Assembly: GCA_913428515.1 (NCBI GenBank)
Contig: CAJYCI010000004.1
Location: 1-32,552 of the forward strand
DNA length: 32,552 nt
From: an uncultured Gammaproteobacteria bacterium
GTDB lineage: Bacteria > Pseudomonadota > Gammaproteobacteria > Pseudomonadales > Azotimanducaceae
Reading direction: 5' to 3'
Shown here: piece by piece, positions 17,674 through 26,789 of the stretch
How positions within the stretch are numbered: the first letter of the stretch is position 1
Layout of the letters: every line of letters begins with the position of its first letter
Notes under the pieces: model-generated
The model's input: the letters and a program-made list of their open reading frames with translations, nothing else
Databases searched by the model: none
What the model was told of the DNA's origin: nothing
Position numbers and translations under genes: made by a program

Positions 17674-18899
17674 TAAATCCAAATAATGGTCAAATAATGG
17701 TCGGGCTAGATATTGGAACCTCTAAAGTAGTCGCGATAGTTGCTGAATTGGGACTAGAGGGAGAGATAGATATTATAGGAATAGGTAGTCATCCCTCAAA
17801 GGGGCTTAAAAAAGGGGTAGTAGTGAATATCGAGACTACTGTCGAATCAATTAAACGTGCGATCGAAGAGGCAGAACTCATGGCGGGGTGCCAAATAGAG
17901 CAAGTCTATGCAGGGATCGCTGGAAGTCATATTCGAGGTCTAAACTCTCACGGTATAGTAGCGATAAGAGATAAGGAAGTTTTTCAAGCAGATATTGAAA
18001 GAGTAATTGATGCTGCTCAAGCCGTTGCCATTCCTGCGGATCAAAAGGTTCTTCATGTTCTTCCACAAGAGTACGTGATAGATGACCAAGAAGGTGTAAA
18101 AGAACCTCTGGGGATGTCGGGTGTCCGGCTAGAGGCAAAAGTTCATCTCATAACATGCGCCGTTAATGCCTATCAAAATATTGAAAAGTGTATTAAGAGG
18201 TGCGGTCTGGAAGTCGAGGATATTATTTTGGAGCAACTTGCTTCAGGAGACGCAGTATTAACTGAGGACGAAAAAGATTTAGGAGTCTGCCTAGTAGACA
18301 TTGGTGGCGGGACTACAGATATTGCGATATTTTCTGAGGGTGCAATCCGGCACACAGCTGTAATCCCCATTGCGGGAGATCAGGTAACAAACGATATAGC
18401 GATGGCTCTTAGGACCCCAACACCCAATGCTGAGGAGATAAAAATCAAGTATGCGTGTGCGCTTGGTTCTTTGGCTCAAGAAAATGAAACTATAAAAATT
18501 CCTAGTGTAGGAGATAGGTCTGATAGAAATCTGTCTCGGCAAGCTTTAGCTGACGTGGTAGAGCCAAGGTATGAAGAGTTATTTTCATTAGTTCAAGCTG
18601 AATTAAGGCGCAGCGGTTTTGAGGATTTGGTTGCAGCTGGAATAGTCCTGACTGGTGGAACCAGTAAGATTGAAGGGGCTATCGAACTAGCGGAAGAAAT
18701 ATTTCACATGCCTGTAAGCCTGGGTAAGCCAAAAAACGTGGCGGGTTTGTCAGATATAGTGCGAAACCCCATTTATTCAACAGCAGTTGGGCTCTTGCAC
18801 TACGGCGCTAATCAACAAACTAGAGGGACTGCGAACAAGCCTAAGAAAAAATCGTATGGGCTAATAAACCAGTTTAAGAAGTGGTTTACGGGGAATTAA
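17670..18899 (+). CDS. ftsA: Cell division protein FtsA (actin-like)
   Basis: Actin-like ATPase that anchors FtsZ to the membrane and recruits later division proteins. The GTG start (17670) overlaps the ftsQ stop and has an AAGGAG site eight bases upstream; MVGLDIGTSKVVAIVAE holds the phosphate-1 loop. The inserted 1C (SHS2) domain includes VYAGIAGSHIRGLNSHG; phosphate-2 is LVDIGGGTTDIAIF and the adenosine motif ILTGGTSKIEG. The C-terminal amphipathic membrane-targeting helix (LINQFKKWFTGN) is present. At 409 residues it is typical. Confidence 0.97.
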   Translation: MINPNNGQIMVGLDIGTSKVVAIVAELGLEGEIDIIGIGSHPSKGLKKGVVVNIETTVESIKRAIEEAELMAGCQIEQVYAGIAGSHIRGLNSHGIVAIRDKEVFQADIERVIDAAQAVAIPADQKVLHVLPQEYVIDDQEGVKEPLGMSGVRLEAKVHLITCAVNAYQNIEKCIKRCGLEVEDIILEQLASGDAVLTEDEKDLGVCLVDIGGGTTDIAIFSEGAIRHTAVIPIAGDQVTNDIAMALRTPTPNAEEIKIKYACALGSLAQENETIKIPSVGDRSDRNLSRQALADVVEPRYEELFSLVQAELRRSGFEDLVAAGIVLTGGTSKIEGAIELAEEIFHMPVSLGKPKNVAGLSDIVRNPIYSTAVGLLHYGANQQTRGTANKPKKKSYGLINQFKKWFTGN

Positions 18900-18941
18900 A
18901 AAAATAAAGAGATTTAACATATCTTTAAAGGAGAAAAAATT

Positions 18942-20105
18942 ATGTTTGAGATCGTTGATAGTGCTCCACAAAACGCGGTTATAAAGGTAATAGGTGTTGG
19001 TGGTGGTGGTGGAAATGCAGTAGAGCATATGGTGAAGCAAAAAATCGATGGTGTTGAATTTGTTTGCGCAAATACAGATGCACAAGCGCTGACGAGTTTG
19101 GGAGCTCCAACACTATTGCAACTGGGCAGTAGCGTGACCAGAGGGCTAGGGGCGGGAGCGAACCCTAATGTTGGAAAGGAAGCAGCGCTGGAAGACCGTG
19201 ACCGTATTAGAGATATTCTAGGTGGAACAGACATGGTTTTTATTGCTGCCGGGATGGGAGGGGGAACTGGTACTGGGGCAGCACCAATAGTGGCGGATAT
19301 GGCAAAGGAGCTAGGAATTCTAACGGTCGCAGTAGTGACACGTCCCTTCGACTTTGAGGGGAAAAAGCGTATGAGTGTGGCTGAGGAGGGGATTCTAGAG
19401 TTGTCAAAAAACGTAGATTCTTTAATTACCATTCCTAACCAAAAACTCTTATCGATTTTAGGAGAGGAAACGCCGTTGCTTGAGGCATTTGCGACTGTTG
19501 ACGATGTTGTCTCGAGCGCTGTCCAGGGTATAGCAGATCTTATAATAAGACCAGGCATGATTAATGTTGACTTTGCTGACGTCAAAACGGTTATGTCTGA
19601 AAAGGGAAGTGCCATGATGGGCAGCGGCACGGCAATAGGAGATTCTAGAGCTAGAGAAGCTGCAGAGAGCGCGGTAAAAAGCCCTTTGTTAGAGGATATC
19701 GACTTTACTGGTGCGAGAGGTGTTTTAGTAAACATCGCTGCTAGCAGCGACATAACCATGGGGGAATTCTCCGAGGTGGGGGCAACAGTTCAAGAATTTG
19801 CTTCAGATAACGCGACCGTTGTTGTTGGAACGGTCATAGACGAGTCGATGAACGAAGAAATGCGGGTTACCGTCGTCGCTACGGGGCTCGGAGATAAAAC
19901 TGATGCAATAGGTCGATTTGGAGTGGCTCCTGAAGAGATGAAACAAGTAGCGGGAGACGGGGAGCGTGATTACACTAAATTTGACAAACCTACTAATCAG
20001 AGACGAAAGTCACAGACCGAAAAAGGCGGCGTTATTCCTAAACCTTTAGAAAAAGATATGGAATACCTTGACATACCTGCTTTTCTAAGGCGACAAGCGG
20101 ATTGA
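18942..20105 (+). CDS. ftsZ: Cell division GTPase FtsZ
   Basis: Tubulin-like GTPase that forms the Z ring. GTP-binding features: KVIGVGGGGGNAVEHM, FVCANTDAQAL, the tubulin signature GGGTGTGAAPIVA, and the T7-loop region with NVDFADVKTVM. The C-terminal peptide that binds FtsA and ZipA (LDIPAFLRRQAD) is intact. The ATG start has a strong AAGGAG site, consistent with the high FtsZ dose cells need. It is the last division gene of the cluster, 42 bases after ftsA. The 281-residue antisense ORF in the track is a shadow of this gene. Confidence 0.98.
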   Translation: MFEIVDSAPQNAVIKVIGVGGGGGNAVEHMVKQKIDGVEFVCANTDAQALTSLGAPTLLQLGSSVTRGLGAGANPNVGKEAALEDRDRIRDILGGTDMVFIAAGMGGGTGTGAAPIVADMAKELGILTVAVVTRPFDFEGKKRMSVAEEGILELSKNVDSLITIPNQKLLSILGEETPLLEAFATVDDVVSSAVQGIADLIIRPGMINVDFADVKTVMSEKGSAMMGSGTAIGDSRAREAAESAVKSPLLEDIDFTGARGVLVNIAASSDITMGEFSEVGATVQEFASDNATVVVGTVIDESMNEEMRVTVVATGLGDKTDAIGRFGVAPEEMKQVAGDGERDYTKFDKPTNQRRKSQTEKGGVIPKPLEKDMEYLDIPAFLRRQAD

Positions 20106-20243
20106 TTTTATATCTGCCTGGTGCGAGGCAAGAAAAAGATTATTTAGGAATAACAACCCTCCCAGATAGCCGCTAATGACTTAGATTAGCTCATCTTTTG
20201 CAATGATGTTAATGTTCAGAAGCCGGGGAAATTGGACAGAGCT

Positions 20244-21167
20244 GTGATTAAGCAAAGAACGCTAAAAAATGTAATTCGCGCAACTGGTGTAGGACTCCAC
20301 ACTGGAGAGAAAATATACCTTACCTTAAGACCTGCCCCGATTGATACAGGCGTCATTTTTATCAGAGTGGACGCAGATCCAGTGGTAAAAATCCCAGCAA
20401 AGAATGCATTTGTTGGTGCTACAAAGTTGGCAACAACAATTACTAAAGATGGATACAACATATCAACTATTGAACATCTAATGTCCGCCTTCAGTGGTTT
20501 AGGTATTGACAACGTGCATGTTGAGGTAAGCGGACCAGAGTTGCCTATAATGGATGGAAGCGCAGCTAATTTTGTTTTTTTGATTCAATCTGCTGGGGTT
20601 ACTGAACAAGATGCTCTGAAGAAATTTATTAGAATTAAAAAAGCTGTCAAGATTGAGGAAAATGATGGTTCAAGATCGTTCGGCCAAACAGTGGAGATTC
20701 ATCCGTTTGACGGTTTTAGGGTAAGTCACACTATAGTTTACGACAATGCAGTAATTAAAGAGCAACACGCCTCTGTTGATTTTTCCGCGACTACTTTTGT
20801 TAAAGAGGTTAGCAGGGCTAGAACCTTCGGATTGGTGCAGGATTTCGAGTATCTGCGAGGAAAGAACTTAGCTCAAGGAGGCAGCATGGATAATGCTATT
20901 TATGTTGGAGATGCTGATGTTCTTAATGACGACGGCCTGCGTCACTCCGACGAGTTTGTGAGGCATAAGATATTAGATGCAATTGGAGATTTATACCTTA
21001 TAGGGTCTAGTCTCATTGGGGAGTTCGTCGGCTTTAAATCTGGGCACGCCGAGAATCACGCCTTGATAAAAAAACTCATGGAGCAACCAGACTCATGGGA
21101 GTGCATTACATTCGGCGAAAACGAAGAGGTTCCCTCATCCTATGAAGGTTTTGCAGAGTCTTTTTGA
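20244..21167 (+). CDS. lpxC: UDP-3-O-acyl-N-acetylglucosamine deacetylase LpxC
   Basis: Zinc hydrolase for the committed step of lipid A synthesis. I chose GTG 20244 ([21 protein letters not shown]) because it matches the conserved family N-terminus exactly; TTG 20232 in the track would add four residues. The zinc-site motif [13 protein letters not shown] and the [12 protein letters not shown] segment are present; the C-terminal half has [13 protein letters not shown] and [14 protein letters not shown], giving the remaining zinc and catalytic residues. The 307 residues match E. coli (305). The 3' end overlaps convergent dciA by 28 bases. Confidence 0.97.
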   Translation: MIKQRTLKNVIRATGVGLHTGEKIYLTLRPAPIDTGVIFIRVDADPVVKIPAKNAFVGATKLATTITKDGYNISTIEHLMSAFSGLGIDNVHVEVSGPELPIMDGSAANFVFLIQSAGVTEQDALKKFIRIKKAVKIEENDGSRSFGQTVEIHPFDGFRVSHTIVYDNAVIKEQHASVDFSATTFVKEVSRARTFGLVQDFEYLRGKNLAQGGSMDNAIYVGDADVLNDDGLRHSDEFVRHKILDAIGDLYLIGSSLIGEFVGFKSGHAENHALIKKLMEQPDSWECITFGENEEVPSSYEGFAESF

Positions 21168-21604
21168 CGTTGTTTTTTGAGAGTCTCTGATAGCCTACTT
21201 AATGCGCCAGAAATAGCACTATCTTCTATTTCAATCGCTTGCATGGCAACTGTCTCTGAGGCATTTTCGGATACTTTATTTCTATTCGTTTCAAGCGAAG
21301 TCTTACTTTTTAGTGGCCGAACCTTCATTTTTAATCCGGTCACAACAATACCCTCATCCGAGAGCGCTGAGAGGATTTCCTCCTCTCGGTACATTACGCT
21401 AGTGGCCTCGGTGGCTTTGGATACCATTATGCTGATAATACCCCCTTTTATGCTGCAAATAGCGAATTCAACAGGTATCGTAGATGCTACAATTTGTTGA
21501 ACACTTTTGAGTTCTTGGGATTGGGTTACAAGCAAATGCAGTATATGATTGTCGTCTCGTAGAATGGTATTGATAGATTTAACTTGCCCGGGCAATTTAA
21601 GCAT
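21140..21604 (-). CDS. dciA: DciA-like DUF721 protein (predicted replicative helicase loader/operator)
   Basis: A 154-residue protein with the DUF721 pattern: an N-terminal domain ([19 protein letters not shown] through VRPLKS, about residues 1-105) and a charged, low-complexity C-terminal tail. DciA is the ancestral partner that helps load or operate the DnaB helicase in bacteria without DnaC. The position between lpxC and the M23 peptidase gene before secA is where I know DUF721 genes to lie in Pseudomonas-like genomes. Identification rests on position and size as much as sequence, since the family diverges quickly. It is the only minus-strand gene in this stretch. Confidence 0.78.
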   Translation of the reverse strand: MLKLPGQVKSINTILRDDNHILHLLVTQSQELKSVQQIVASTIPVEFAICSIKGGIISIMVSKATEATSVMYREEEILSALSDEGIVVTGLKMKVRPLKSKTSLETNRNKVSENASETVAMQAIEIEDSAISGALSRLSETLKKQRQKDSAKPS

Positions 21605-21669
21605 AAGTTCCTTCAGGCGCTCCTAATATTAGGGTGTTAAAAAATTATAGTTTATTTGGTAGAGTTTAT

Positions 21670-22593
21670 ATGAACTTTATTATCGTTAGCAAAAGATCTG
21701 GAAGGCATCATTCCTTCAACGCAAATTTGATTGTAATCTCAAGTTTTGTTTTAGCTGTGTTGGCATTTGCTATTTTTATAGGCTTTTTTACATATAGATA
21801 CCTTAATTATGATTCTTCAATCAGCTCTCAATTGGTGGTCAAGTGGAAGCATGAGATGGAGGTCCAGAGAAGATATGTCGAGCGTTTAAAGCAGGATGCG
21901 CAGCTGAAACATCAGGCCTCGGCTTTAAGAATAGCTCAATTGCAAGCAAGAATAGTGCGGCTTGATGCCCTTGGCGAGAGATTGACCAAAATAGGTCGTC
22001 TGAATGAAGGTGAATTTGATTTTTCTAGCGCCCCCGCAATGGGAGGGCCCGAAAAAATAATTGGAGCAGCCGCTTATAAGCCGCCATCATATATGGAATT
22101 ATTAGATCAATTAGCCAGAGATATCGAAGATAGAGAGCAGCAATTGGGTGTTCTGCAAATTCTCATGGCTAAGCAGAAAATGGACCGAGATAAATTTATA
22201 GCCGGGAGGCCGGTAAAAAAAGGGTGGATGTCTTCCCGCTATGGTAGCCGCGTAGATCCTATTACCGGGAAAAGAGCTTGGCATGAAGGAGTCGACTTCG
22301 CCGGGAAAGAGGGTGCCGACGTTATTGCCGTTGCTGCGGGGGTTGTAGTATTTGCGGGCGAACGAAGTGGTTACGGACGAATGATAGAAATAAACCATGG
22401 CGGCGGATATGCCACAAGGTATGGGCATCATAAGGAGCTCACCGTAAATGCCGGCGATATCGTGAGGCGTGGGCAAGTTGTAGGGCTTATGGGTAGTTCA
22501 GGCAGATCCACCGGTCCTCATGTTCACTTTGAGGTTTATAAAGATAGTAAAGTCGTTGATCCTTCAAAGTATATATATCGAACAACTAGGTGA
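21670..22593 (+). CDS. M23-family peptidoglycan endopeptidase, membrane anchored
   Basis: LytM/M23 zinc metallopeptidase predicted to cut peptidoglycan cross-links. I prefer ATG 21670 (MNFIIVSKRSGRHHS), resembling other members at this locus; the track's GTG 21634 adds 12 residues. One membrane helix (about residues 20-42), then a coiled coil (about 50-100), a linker, and the catalytic domain with WHEGVDFAGKEGADV (His and Asp zinc ligands), NHGGGYATRYGHH and GPHVHFEVY. All ligands appear present, so it is probably an active enzyme rather than a degenerate LytM activator. It lies between dciA and secA, as in Pseudomonas-like genomes. Substrate and partner are unknown. Confidence 0.9.
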   Translation: MNFIIVSKRSGRHHSFNANLIVISSFVLAVLAFAIFIGFFTYRYLNYDSSISSQLVVKWKHEMEVQRRYVERLKQDAQLKHQASALRIAQLQARIVRLDALGERLTKIGRLNEGEFDFSSAPAMGGPEKIIGAAAYKPPSYMELLDQLARDIEDREQQLGVLQILMAKQKMDRDKFIAGRPVKKGWMSSRYGSRVDPITGKRAWHEGVDFAGKEGADVIAVAAGVVVFAGERSGYGRMIEINHGGGYATRYGHHKELTVNAGDIVRRGQVVGLMGSSGRSTGPHVHFEVYKDSKVVDPSKYIYRTTR

Positions 22594-22638
22594 GTCTTCA
22601 CCTGAAAATTCTTCCCCAAGCGCTAAGTTATAGAATAG

Positions 22639-22656
22639 TTTTGATTAAGATCAAAA
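22639..22656 (+). promoter_or_regulatory. secA leader hairpin that is also a perfect FNR/Anr-like box
   Basis: TTTTGAT-TAAG-ATCAAAA is a perfect 7-bp inverted repeat with a 4-base centre, ending 12 bases before the secA ATG. Its core (22641-22654) is exactly TTGAT-N4-ATCAA, the FNR/Anr consensus. As RNA it would form a hairpin whose 3' arm runs into the purine-rich AAGAGA that is the best candidate ribosome site for secA. Either role is possible, and the site may be fortuitous. Confidence 0.45.
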
Positions 22657-22668
22657 GAGAAACCAAAG

Positions 22669-25401
22669 ATGTTAATTCAGCTGTTTACTAAAATCTTCGG
22701 AAGTAAAAATAGCCGGGAATTAAAGCGTTACCAAAAGATCGTTCGGGTAATAAACGAAATCGAACCTAGGCTCGAAATCCTTTCCGACGACGATTTGATG
22801 AATAGAAAAAATTATCTCAAAGGAAGGCTTGCCGACGGAGAAAGCCTCGATCAAATTTTGCCGGAAGCCTTTGCCACGGTTAGGGAAGCAGGTAAGAGAT
22901 CCCTAGGCTTGAGGGTTTTCGATGTGCAACTGATGGGTGGAATTGCGCTCCATGAGGGTCGGATTGCTGAGATGCGAACAGGTGAAGGAAAAACCTTAGT
23001 CGCCACACTGCCTTTGTACTTAAATTCTCTTTTGGGAAGAGGCGCGCACTTAGTAACAGTCAACGATTATCTAGCAAAGTGGGGATCCGAATGGATGGGT
23101 CCCCTTTACTCTCAGCTCGGGGTAACGGTAGGAGTTGTATACTCTGGACAGGATATAAAAGAGAAAAGAGACGCGTATAAAGCCGATATTACTTACGGGA
23201 CTAACAACGAGATTGGTTTCGACTATCTCCGCGACAATATGGCGTTCTCCGAAAATGATCGAACGCAAGGAGGAAATTGTTTTGCAATAGTAGATGAGGT
23301 CGATTCCATTTTGATTGATGAAGCAAGAACCCCCTTAATAATCTCTGGTGGAGTAGAGAATTCGGCTCAGATATATAGACTTATCGACTCTATTATTCCT
23401 GGAATGAATCCGCAGAATAAAACAGCTGAAGATATTGCCGAAGAGAGAGACCCCCCGGGTGACTATTACGTCGATGAAAAACAAAGAGATATCGAATTGA
23501 CAGAGGCTGGCCATCAAAAAGTTGAAAAAGAATTAATAAGAAAGGGTTTGATAGAAGCAGGGAATAGTCTTTACGGAGCAGGGAATTTGTCTCTATTGCA
23601 GAATATTTCTGCAGCTCTGAAAGCACACAATATCTATCAGCGAGACGTCGATTATATCGTCGAAGATAAAGAGATAGTGATTGTAGACGAGCATACTGGC
23701 AGAACTATGCCTGGTCGGCGCTGGGGAAATGGTCTGCATCAAGCTATAGAGGCAAAAGAAGAGCTAGCAATAACGAATGAGAGTCAAACTCTGGCATCGA
23801 CAACTTTCCAGAATTATTTTCGTTTATATGAGAAGTTAGCTGGAATGACTGGCACTGCGGATACGGAAGCCGCTGAATTTAAGCAAATCTATGGGTTAGA
23901 GGTAGTGGTTATTCCTACCAATCTTCCGATGGTGCGAGAAGATCAAAACGATCTTATATTTATGACGCAGGAAGAAAAATATGAAGCTATCGGTGAAGAA
24001 ATTCAAAAGTGTAAAGCTAAAAGTGCGCCGGTGTTGGTTGGTACTGCGTCCATAGAGTCTAGCGAGTTACTATCACGGCATCTCAAAAAGCAGAAAATTG
24101 ATCACAAAATTCTTAATGCAAAATTTCATGAGAAGGAAGCCGAGATAATAGCACAGGCGGGACGACCTAATTCGGTCACTATTGCTACGAATATGGCCGG
24201 TCGAGGCACGGATATTATACTTGGTGGAAATTGGGAAGCCGAAATCTCCCAGCTAAAAAACCCGAGTAGTGAAATAATAAAAAAAATTAAAGAAAAATGG
24301 GTTGACGATAATAAGAAAGTTTTGGAGGCCGGCGGACTGCACGTGATTGGTACAGAAAGACATGAAAGTCGAAGGATTGATAATCAGCTGAGAGGTCGGT
24401 CTGGTCGGCAGGGTGATCCAGGTTACTCAAGGTTCTACCTTTCGTTGGAAGACAGTCTTATGAGGATTTTTGCTTCCGATCGCATTAGAGGTTTTATGCA
24501 AAACCTTGGAATGGAAAAAGGAGAGGCGATTGAACATCGGATGGTTAACAACGCAATTGAGAAGGCTCAGCGAAAAGTAGAGGAACGGAATTTCGATATT
24601 CGGAAACAATTGTTGGAGTACGATGATGTAGCTAATGATCAGCGTCAAATGATTTACTCCCAGAGAGATCAAATCATCGAATCCGATGACATCTCAAGCA
24701 TCTTAGACGAAATCTGGCCCGATGTTTTTGAGGAATTGATTGATCGATTTATTTTTCCGGATAGTCTTGAAGAACAGTGGGATGTTTCCGGCTTGGAGAA
24801 AGCTCTGGCATCAGAGTTTAATGTCGTTGCCCCTCTAAGAGATTGGCTAGAAAATGAGAACGACTTAGGAGAGAGAGAACTCCGAGATCGGATCATTGCC
24901 CAGGCTAGAGCAAATTATGCATTCAAACAAGAAATGGTCGGTGCTAATCTACGCATTTTAGAAAAAAAGGTTATGCTTGATACTCTTGATAATCTTTGGA
25001 AAGAACACCTTGCAGCAATGGATTATCTAAGGCAGGGAATCCATTTGCGAGCGTATGCTCAGAAACAACCTAGAAGCGAATATAAAAGAGAATCATTTGA
25101 ATTGTTTGGAAACCTTCTTAGAAGTATCCGTTACGAGGTAATCAAATTTTTATCTCTGGTAGAATTCGCCGGTCAGGATGACCCTGAAGTCTTTGATAGG
25201 ATGCGCAAGAAAAAAGAAGGCGCGTCTAAACTTCAATATCAGGGAGCCTCTAGTAATTCTTTGATAACAGACACTGACGATAAAGCTAAAAGCAAATCGC
25301 CCTTTGTGCGTTCTGAAAAGCGTATTGGACGTAATGAACTTTGTCCCTGTGGGTCAGGCGAAAAGTTTAAGAGATGTTGCGGAAAACTGGGGGCCCAATG
25401 A
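22669..25401 (+). CDS. secA: Preprotein translocase ATPase SecA
   Basis: ATPase motor that pushes unfolded proteins through SecYEG. The 910 residues match E. coli (901). Order: N-terminal helix, Walker A MRTGEGKTLVAT, DYLRDNMAF, Walker B AIVDEVDSILIDEARTPLIISG, preprotein cross-linking domain, second ATPase half with NMAGRGTDIILGGNWEAE and QLRGRSGRQGDPG, helical scaffold, and a C-terminal zinc finger CPCGSGEKFKRCC that binds SecB and phospholipids. No secM-like arrest gene is visible upstream; the M23 gene is there instead. It overlaps argJ by four bases (ATGA). Confidence 0.98.
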   Translation: MLIQLFTKIFGSKNSRELKRYQKIVRVINEIEPRLEILSDDDLMNRKNYLKGRLADGESLDQILPEAFATVREAGKRSLGLRVFDVQLMGGIALHEGRIAEMRTGEGKTLVATLPLYLNSLLGRGAHLVTVNDYLAKWGSEWMGPLYSQLGVTVGVVYSGQDIKEKRDAYKADITYGTNNEIGFDYLRDNMAFSENDRTQGGNCFAIVDEVDSILIDEARTPLIISGGVENSAQIYRLIDSIIPGMNPQNKTAEDIAEERDPPGDYYVDEKQRDIELTEAGHQKVEKELIRKGLIEAGNSLYGAGNLSLLQNISAALKAHNIYQRDVDYIVEDKEIVIVDEHTGRTMPGRRWGNGLHQAIEAKEELAITNESQTLASTTFQNYFRLYEKLAGMTGTADTEAAEFKQIYGLEVVVIPTNLPMVREDQNDLIFMTQEEKYEAIGEEIQKCKAKSAPVLVGTASIESSELLSRHLKKQKIDHKILNAKFHEKEAEIIAQAGRPNSVTIATNMAGRGTDIILGGNWEAEISQLKNPSSEIIKKIKEKWVDDNKKVLEAGGLHVIGTERHESRRIDNQLRGRSGRQGDPGYSRFYLSLEDSLMRIFASDRIRGFMQNLGMEKGEAIEHRMVNNAIEKAQRKVEERNFDIRKQLLEYDDVANDQRQMIYSQRDQIIESDDISSILDEIWPDVFEELIDRFIFPDSLEEQWDVSGLEKALASEFNVVAPLRDWLENENDLGERELRDRIIAQARANYAFKQEMVGANLRILEKKVMLDTLDNLWKEHLAAMDYLRQGIHLRAYAQKQPRSEYKRESFELFGNLLRSIRYEVIKFLSLVEFAGQDDPEVFDRMRKKKEGASKLQYQGASSNSLITDTDDKAKSKSPFVRSEKRIGRNELCPCGSGEKFKRCCGKLGAQ

Positions 25402-26597
25402 ATGGAAAAGATACCTTTCCTTTCAACGAAATCCGAGGTGTTAAGTTAGCTGCCGTTGCTAGCGGATTAAAAAAAGATTTGCTGGATTTGGCCCTTATTG
25501 AGCTAAATGAAAATAGCGTTTGTTCAGCTGTGTTTACCCAGAGCAGCTTTGCAGCTGCTCCGGTTTTGATTTCAAGGGAACACTTAAAAAGTAAGAGCTG
25601 CAGATATCTCCTAATTAATAGCGGAAACGCTAATGCTGCAACCGGGGTTGAAGGAGTTAAAACCGCGCTTTTATGTTGTCAGTCTGTTGCGGAAACAGCG
25701 GGGTTGAAAAAAGAGGAGGTGCTGCCTTTTTCTACCGGGGTCATAGGCGAGCCGCTAGAGTATCTGAAAATTCAGAATGCTATTCCCTCTCTCTTCGATA
25801 AATTAGCTGAAGATGGATGGGCTGATGTAGCTCTAGCAATTATCACTACGGATACCGCTATAAAGATCTCCTCTGTAGACATTGAAATAGGTGATAAAAC
25901 CGTAAAGATAACAGGGGTCGCAAAGGGAAGCGGTATGATTCAACCTGATATGGCCACTATGCTTTCTTTTCTAGCAACAGATGCCTCGATAGAACGAAAT
26001 ATTTCGGATCAAATTCTCTCTGAGACCTGCGAAAAAACGTTTAACCGAATAACAGTTGATGGTGACACGTCCACCAACGATGCGTGCGTCCTAGTTTCCA
26101 CTGGCCTTTCCGGAGTTGATTGTAATAAAAGCCCTGAGCTAGATTTAATCAAGGCAGGTATTTTTCAAGTGATGCGAGATTTAGCAATGGCGATTGTAAA
26201 AGATGGAGAAGGTGCAACTAAGTTTGTGGAGGTAAGAGTAAAAGGTGGAAAAACAAAGCTGGATAGTCGAAACATTGCTTACTCTATAGCAAATTCTCCG
26301 TTGGTAAAAACTGCGTTATTTGCCAGTGATCCAAATTGGGGACGTCTGGTAATGGCAGTAGGCAAAGCCGATGCCTCGATTGATACTTCGAGGATAGATA
26401 TTCAACTAAATGACCTGTTTCTTATGACAATGGGGCAGATAGAAAAAAACTATACCGAAGAAAAAGGCTCTTTCGAGATGAAGAAAGCTTCAATTATAAT
26501 TACCGTGAACCTAAATCTTGGTTCATACGAAGAGATCGTATGGACAACTGATCTCTCTTACGATTACGTCAAAATTAATTCAGAATACAGGTCGTGA
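25398..26597 (+). CDS. argJ: Bifunctional ornithine acetyltransferase / N-acetylglutamate synthase ArgJ
   Basis: Transfers acetyl from N-acetylornithine to glutamate, recycling the acetyl group in arginine synthesis; many members also make N-acetylglutamate from acetyl-CoA. ATG 25398 overlaps the secA stop and replaces the track start, which lies inside secA. The precursor cleaves itself at MATML in GSGMIQPDMATMLSFLATDA, with the nucleophile Thr at about residue 187. SGNANAATG and DPNWGRLVMAVG are conserved. Length is 399 residues. Whether it is mono- or bifunctional cannot be told by eye. argJ next to secA is common in gammaproteobacteria. Confidence 0.95.
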   Translation: MNGKDTFPFNEIRGVKLAAVASGLKKDLLDLALIELNENSVCSAVFTQSSFAAAPVLISREHLKSKSCRYLLINSGNANAATGVEGVKTALLCCQSVAETAGLKKEEVLPFSTGVIGEPLEYLKIQNAIPSLFDKLAEDGWADVALAIITTDTAIKISSVDIEIGDKTVKITGVAKGSGMIQPDMATMLSFLATDASIERNISDQILSETCEKTFNRITVDGDTSTNDACVLVSTGLSGVDCNKSPELDLIKAGIFQVMRDLAMAIVKDGEGATKFVEVRVKGGKTKLDSRNIAYSIANSPLVKTALFASDPNWGRLVMAVGKADASIDTSRIDIQLNDLFLMTMGQIEKNYTEEKGSFEMKKASIIITVNLNLGSYEEIVWTTDLSYDYVKINSEYRS

Positions 26598-26612
26598 TTT
26601 TCGGTTGCTCGG

Positions 26613-26789
26613 TTAGTTTTTATCGAGATCAAAGTATTCTGAGTTCCCCGAAATTGATCGTCTCTCCGCAGCCCACTCTCCCAGGTCTAAGATCTTGCAT
26701 CGCTCGCTGCAGAAAGGCCTAAACCTGTTGGATGGAAGCCATTCAACGGATTTGCTGCAGTTTGGGCATTTTACAGATAAGTCAACCAT
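26613..26789 (-). CDS. yacG: DNA gyrase inhibitor YacG (zinc-ribbon small protein), missed by the ORF track
   Basis: A 58-residue ORF read from the reverse complement; it falls below the track's size cutoff. It begins MVDLSVKCPNCSKSVEW, has FRPFCSERCKILDLGEWAAE, and ends SEYFDLDKN. The four cysteines (CPNC and CSERC) form the YacG zinc site, and DLGEWA is a family signature. YacG binds GyrB and inhibits DNA gyrase. Its ATG overlaps the end of coaE by eight bases (ATGGTTGA), so it is the last gene of pilD-coaE-yacG, a conserved order. It is convergent with argJ, leaving only 15 bases between the stops and no visible terminator. Confidence 0.95.
   Translation of the reverse strand: MVDLSVKCPNCSKSVEWLPSNRFRPFCSERCKILDLGEWAAERRSISGNSEYFDLDKN

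Noticed and set aside
18914-19759. 281-residue minus-strand ORF opposite ftsZ
   Set aside because: It is fully antisense to the well-supported ftsZ, has a low-complexity Ser/Ala/Pro composition, and shows no domain. It is a shadow of ftsZ.
20171-20196. Hairpin GCTAAT/ATTAGC between ftsZ and lpxC as a terminator
   Set aside because: The stem is 6 bp and AT-rich and is not followed by a clean T tract; too weak to report as a feature.
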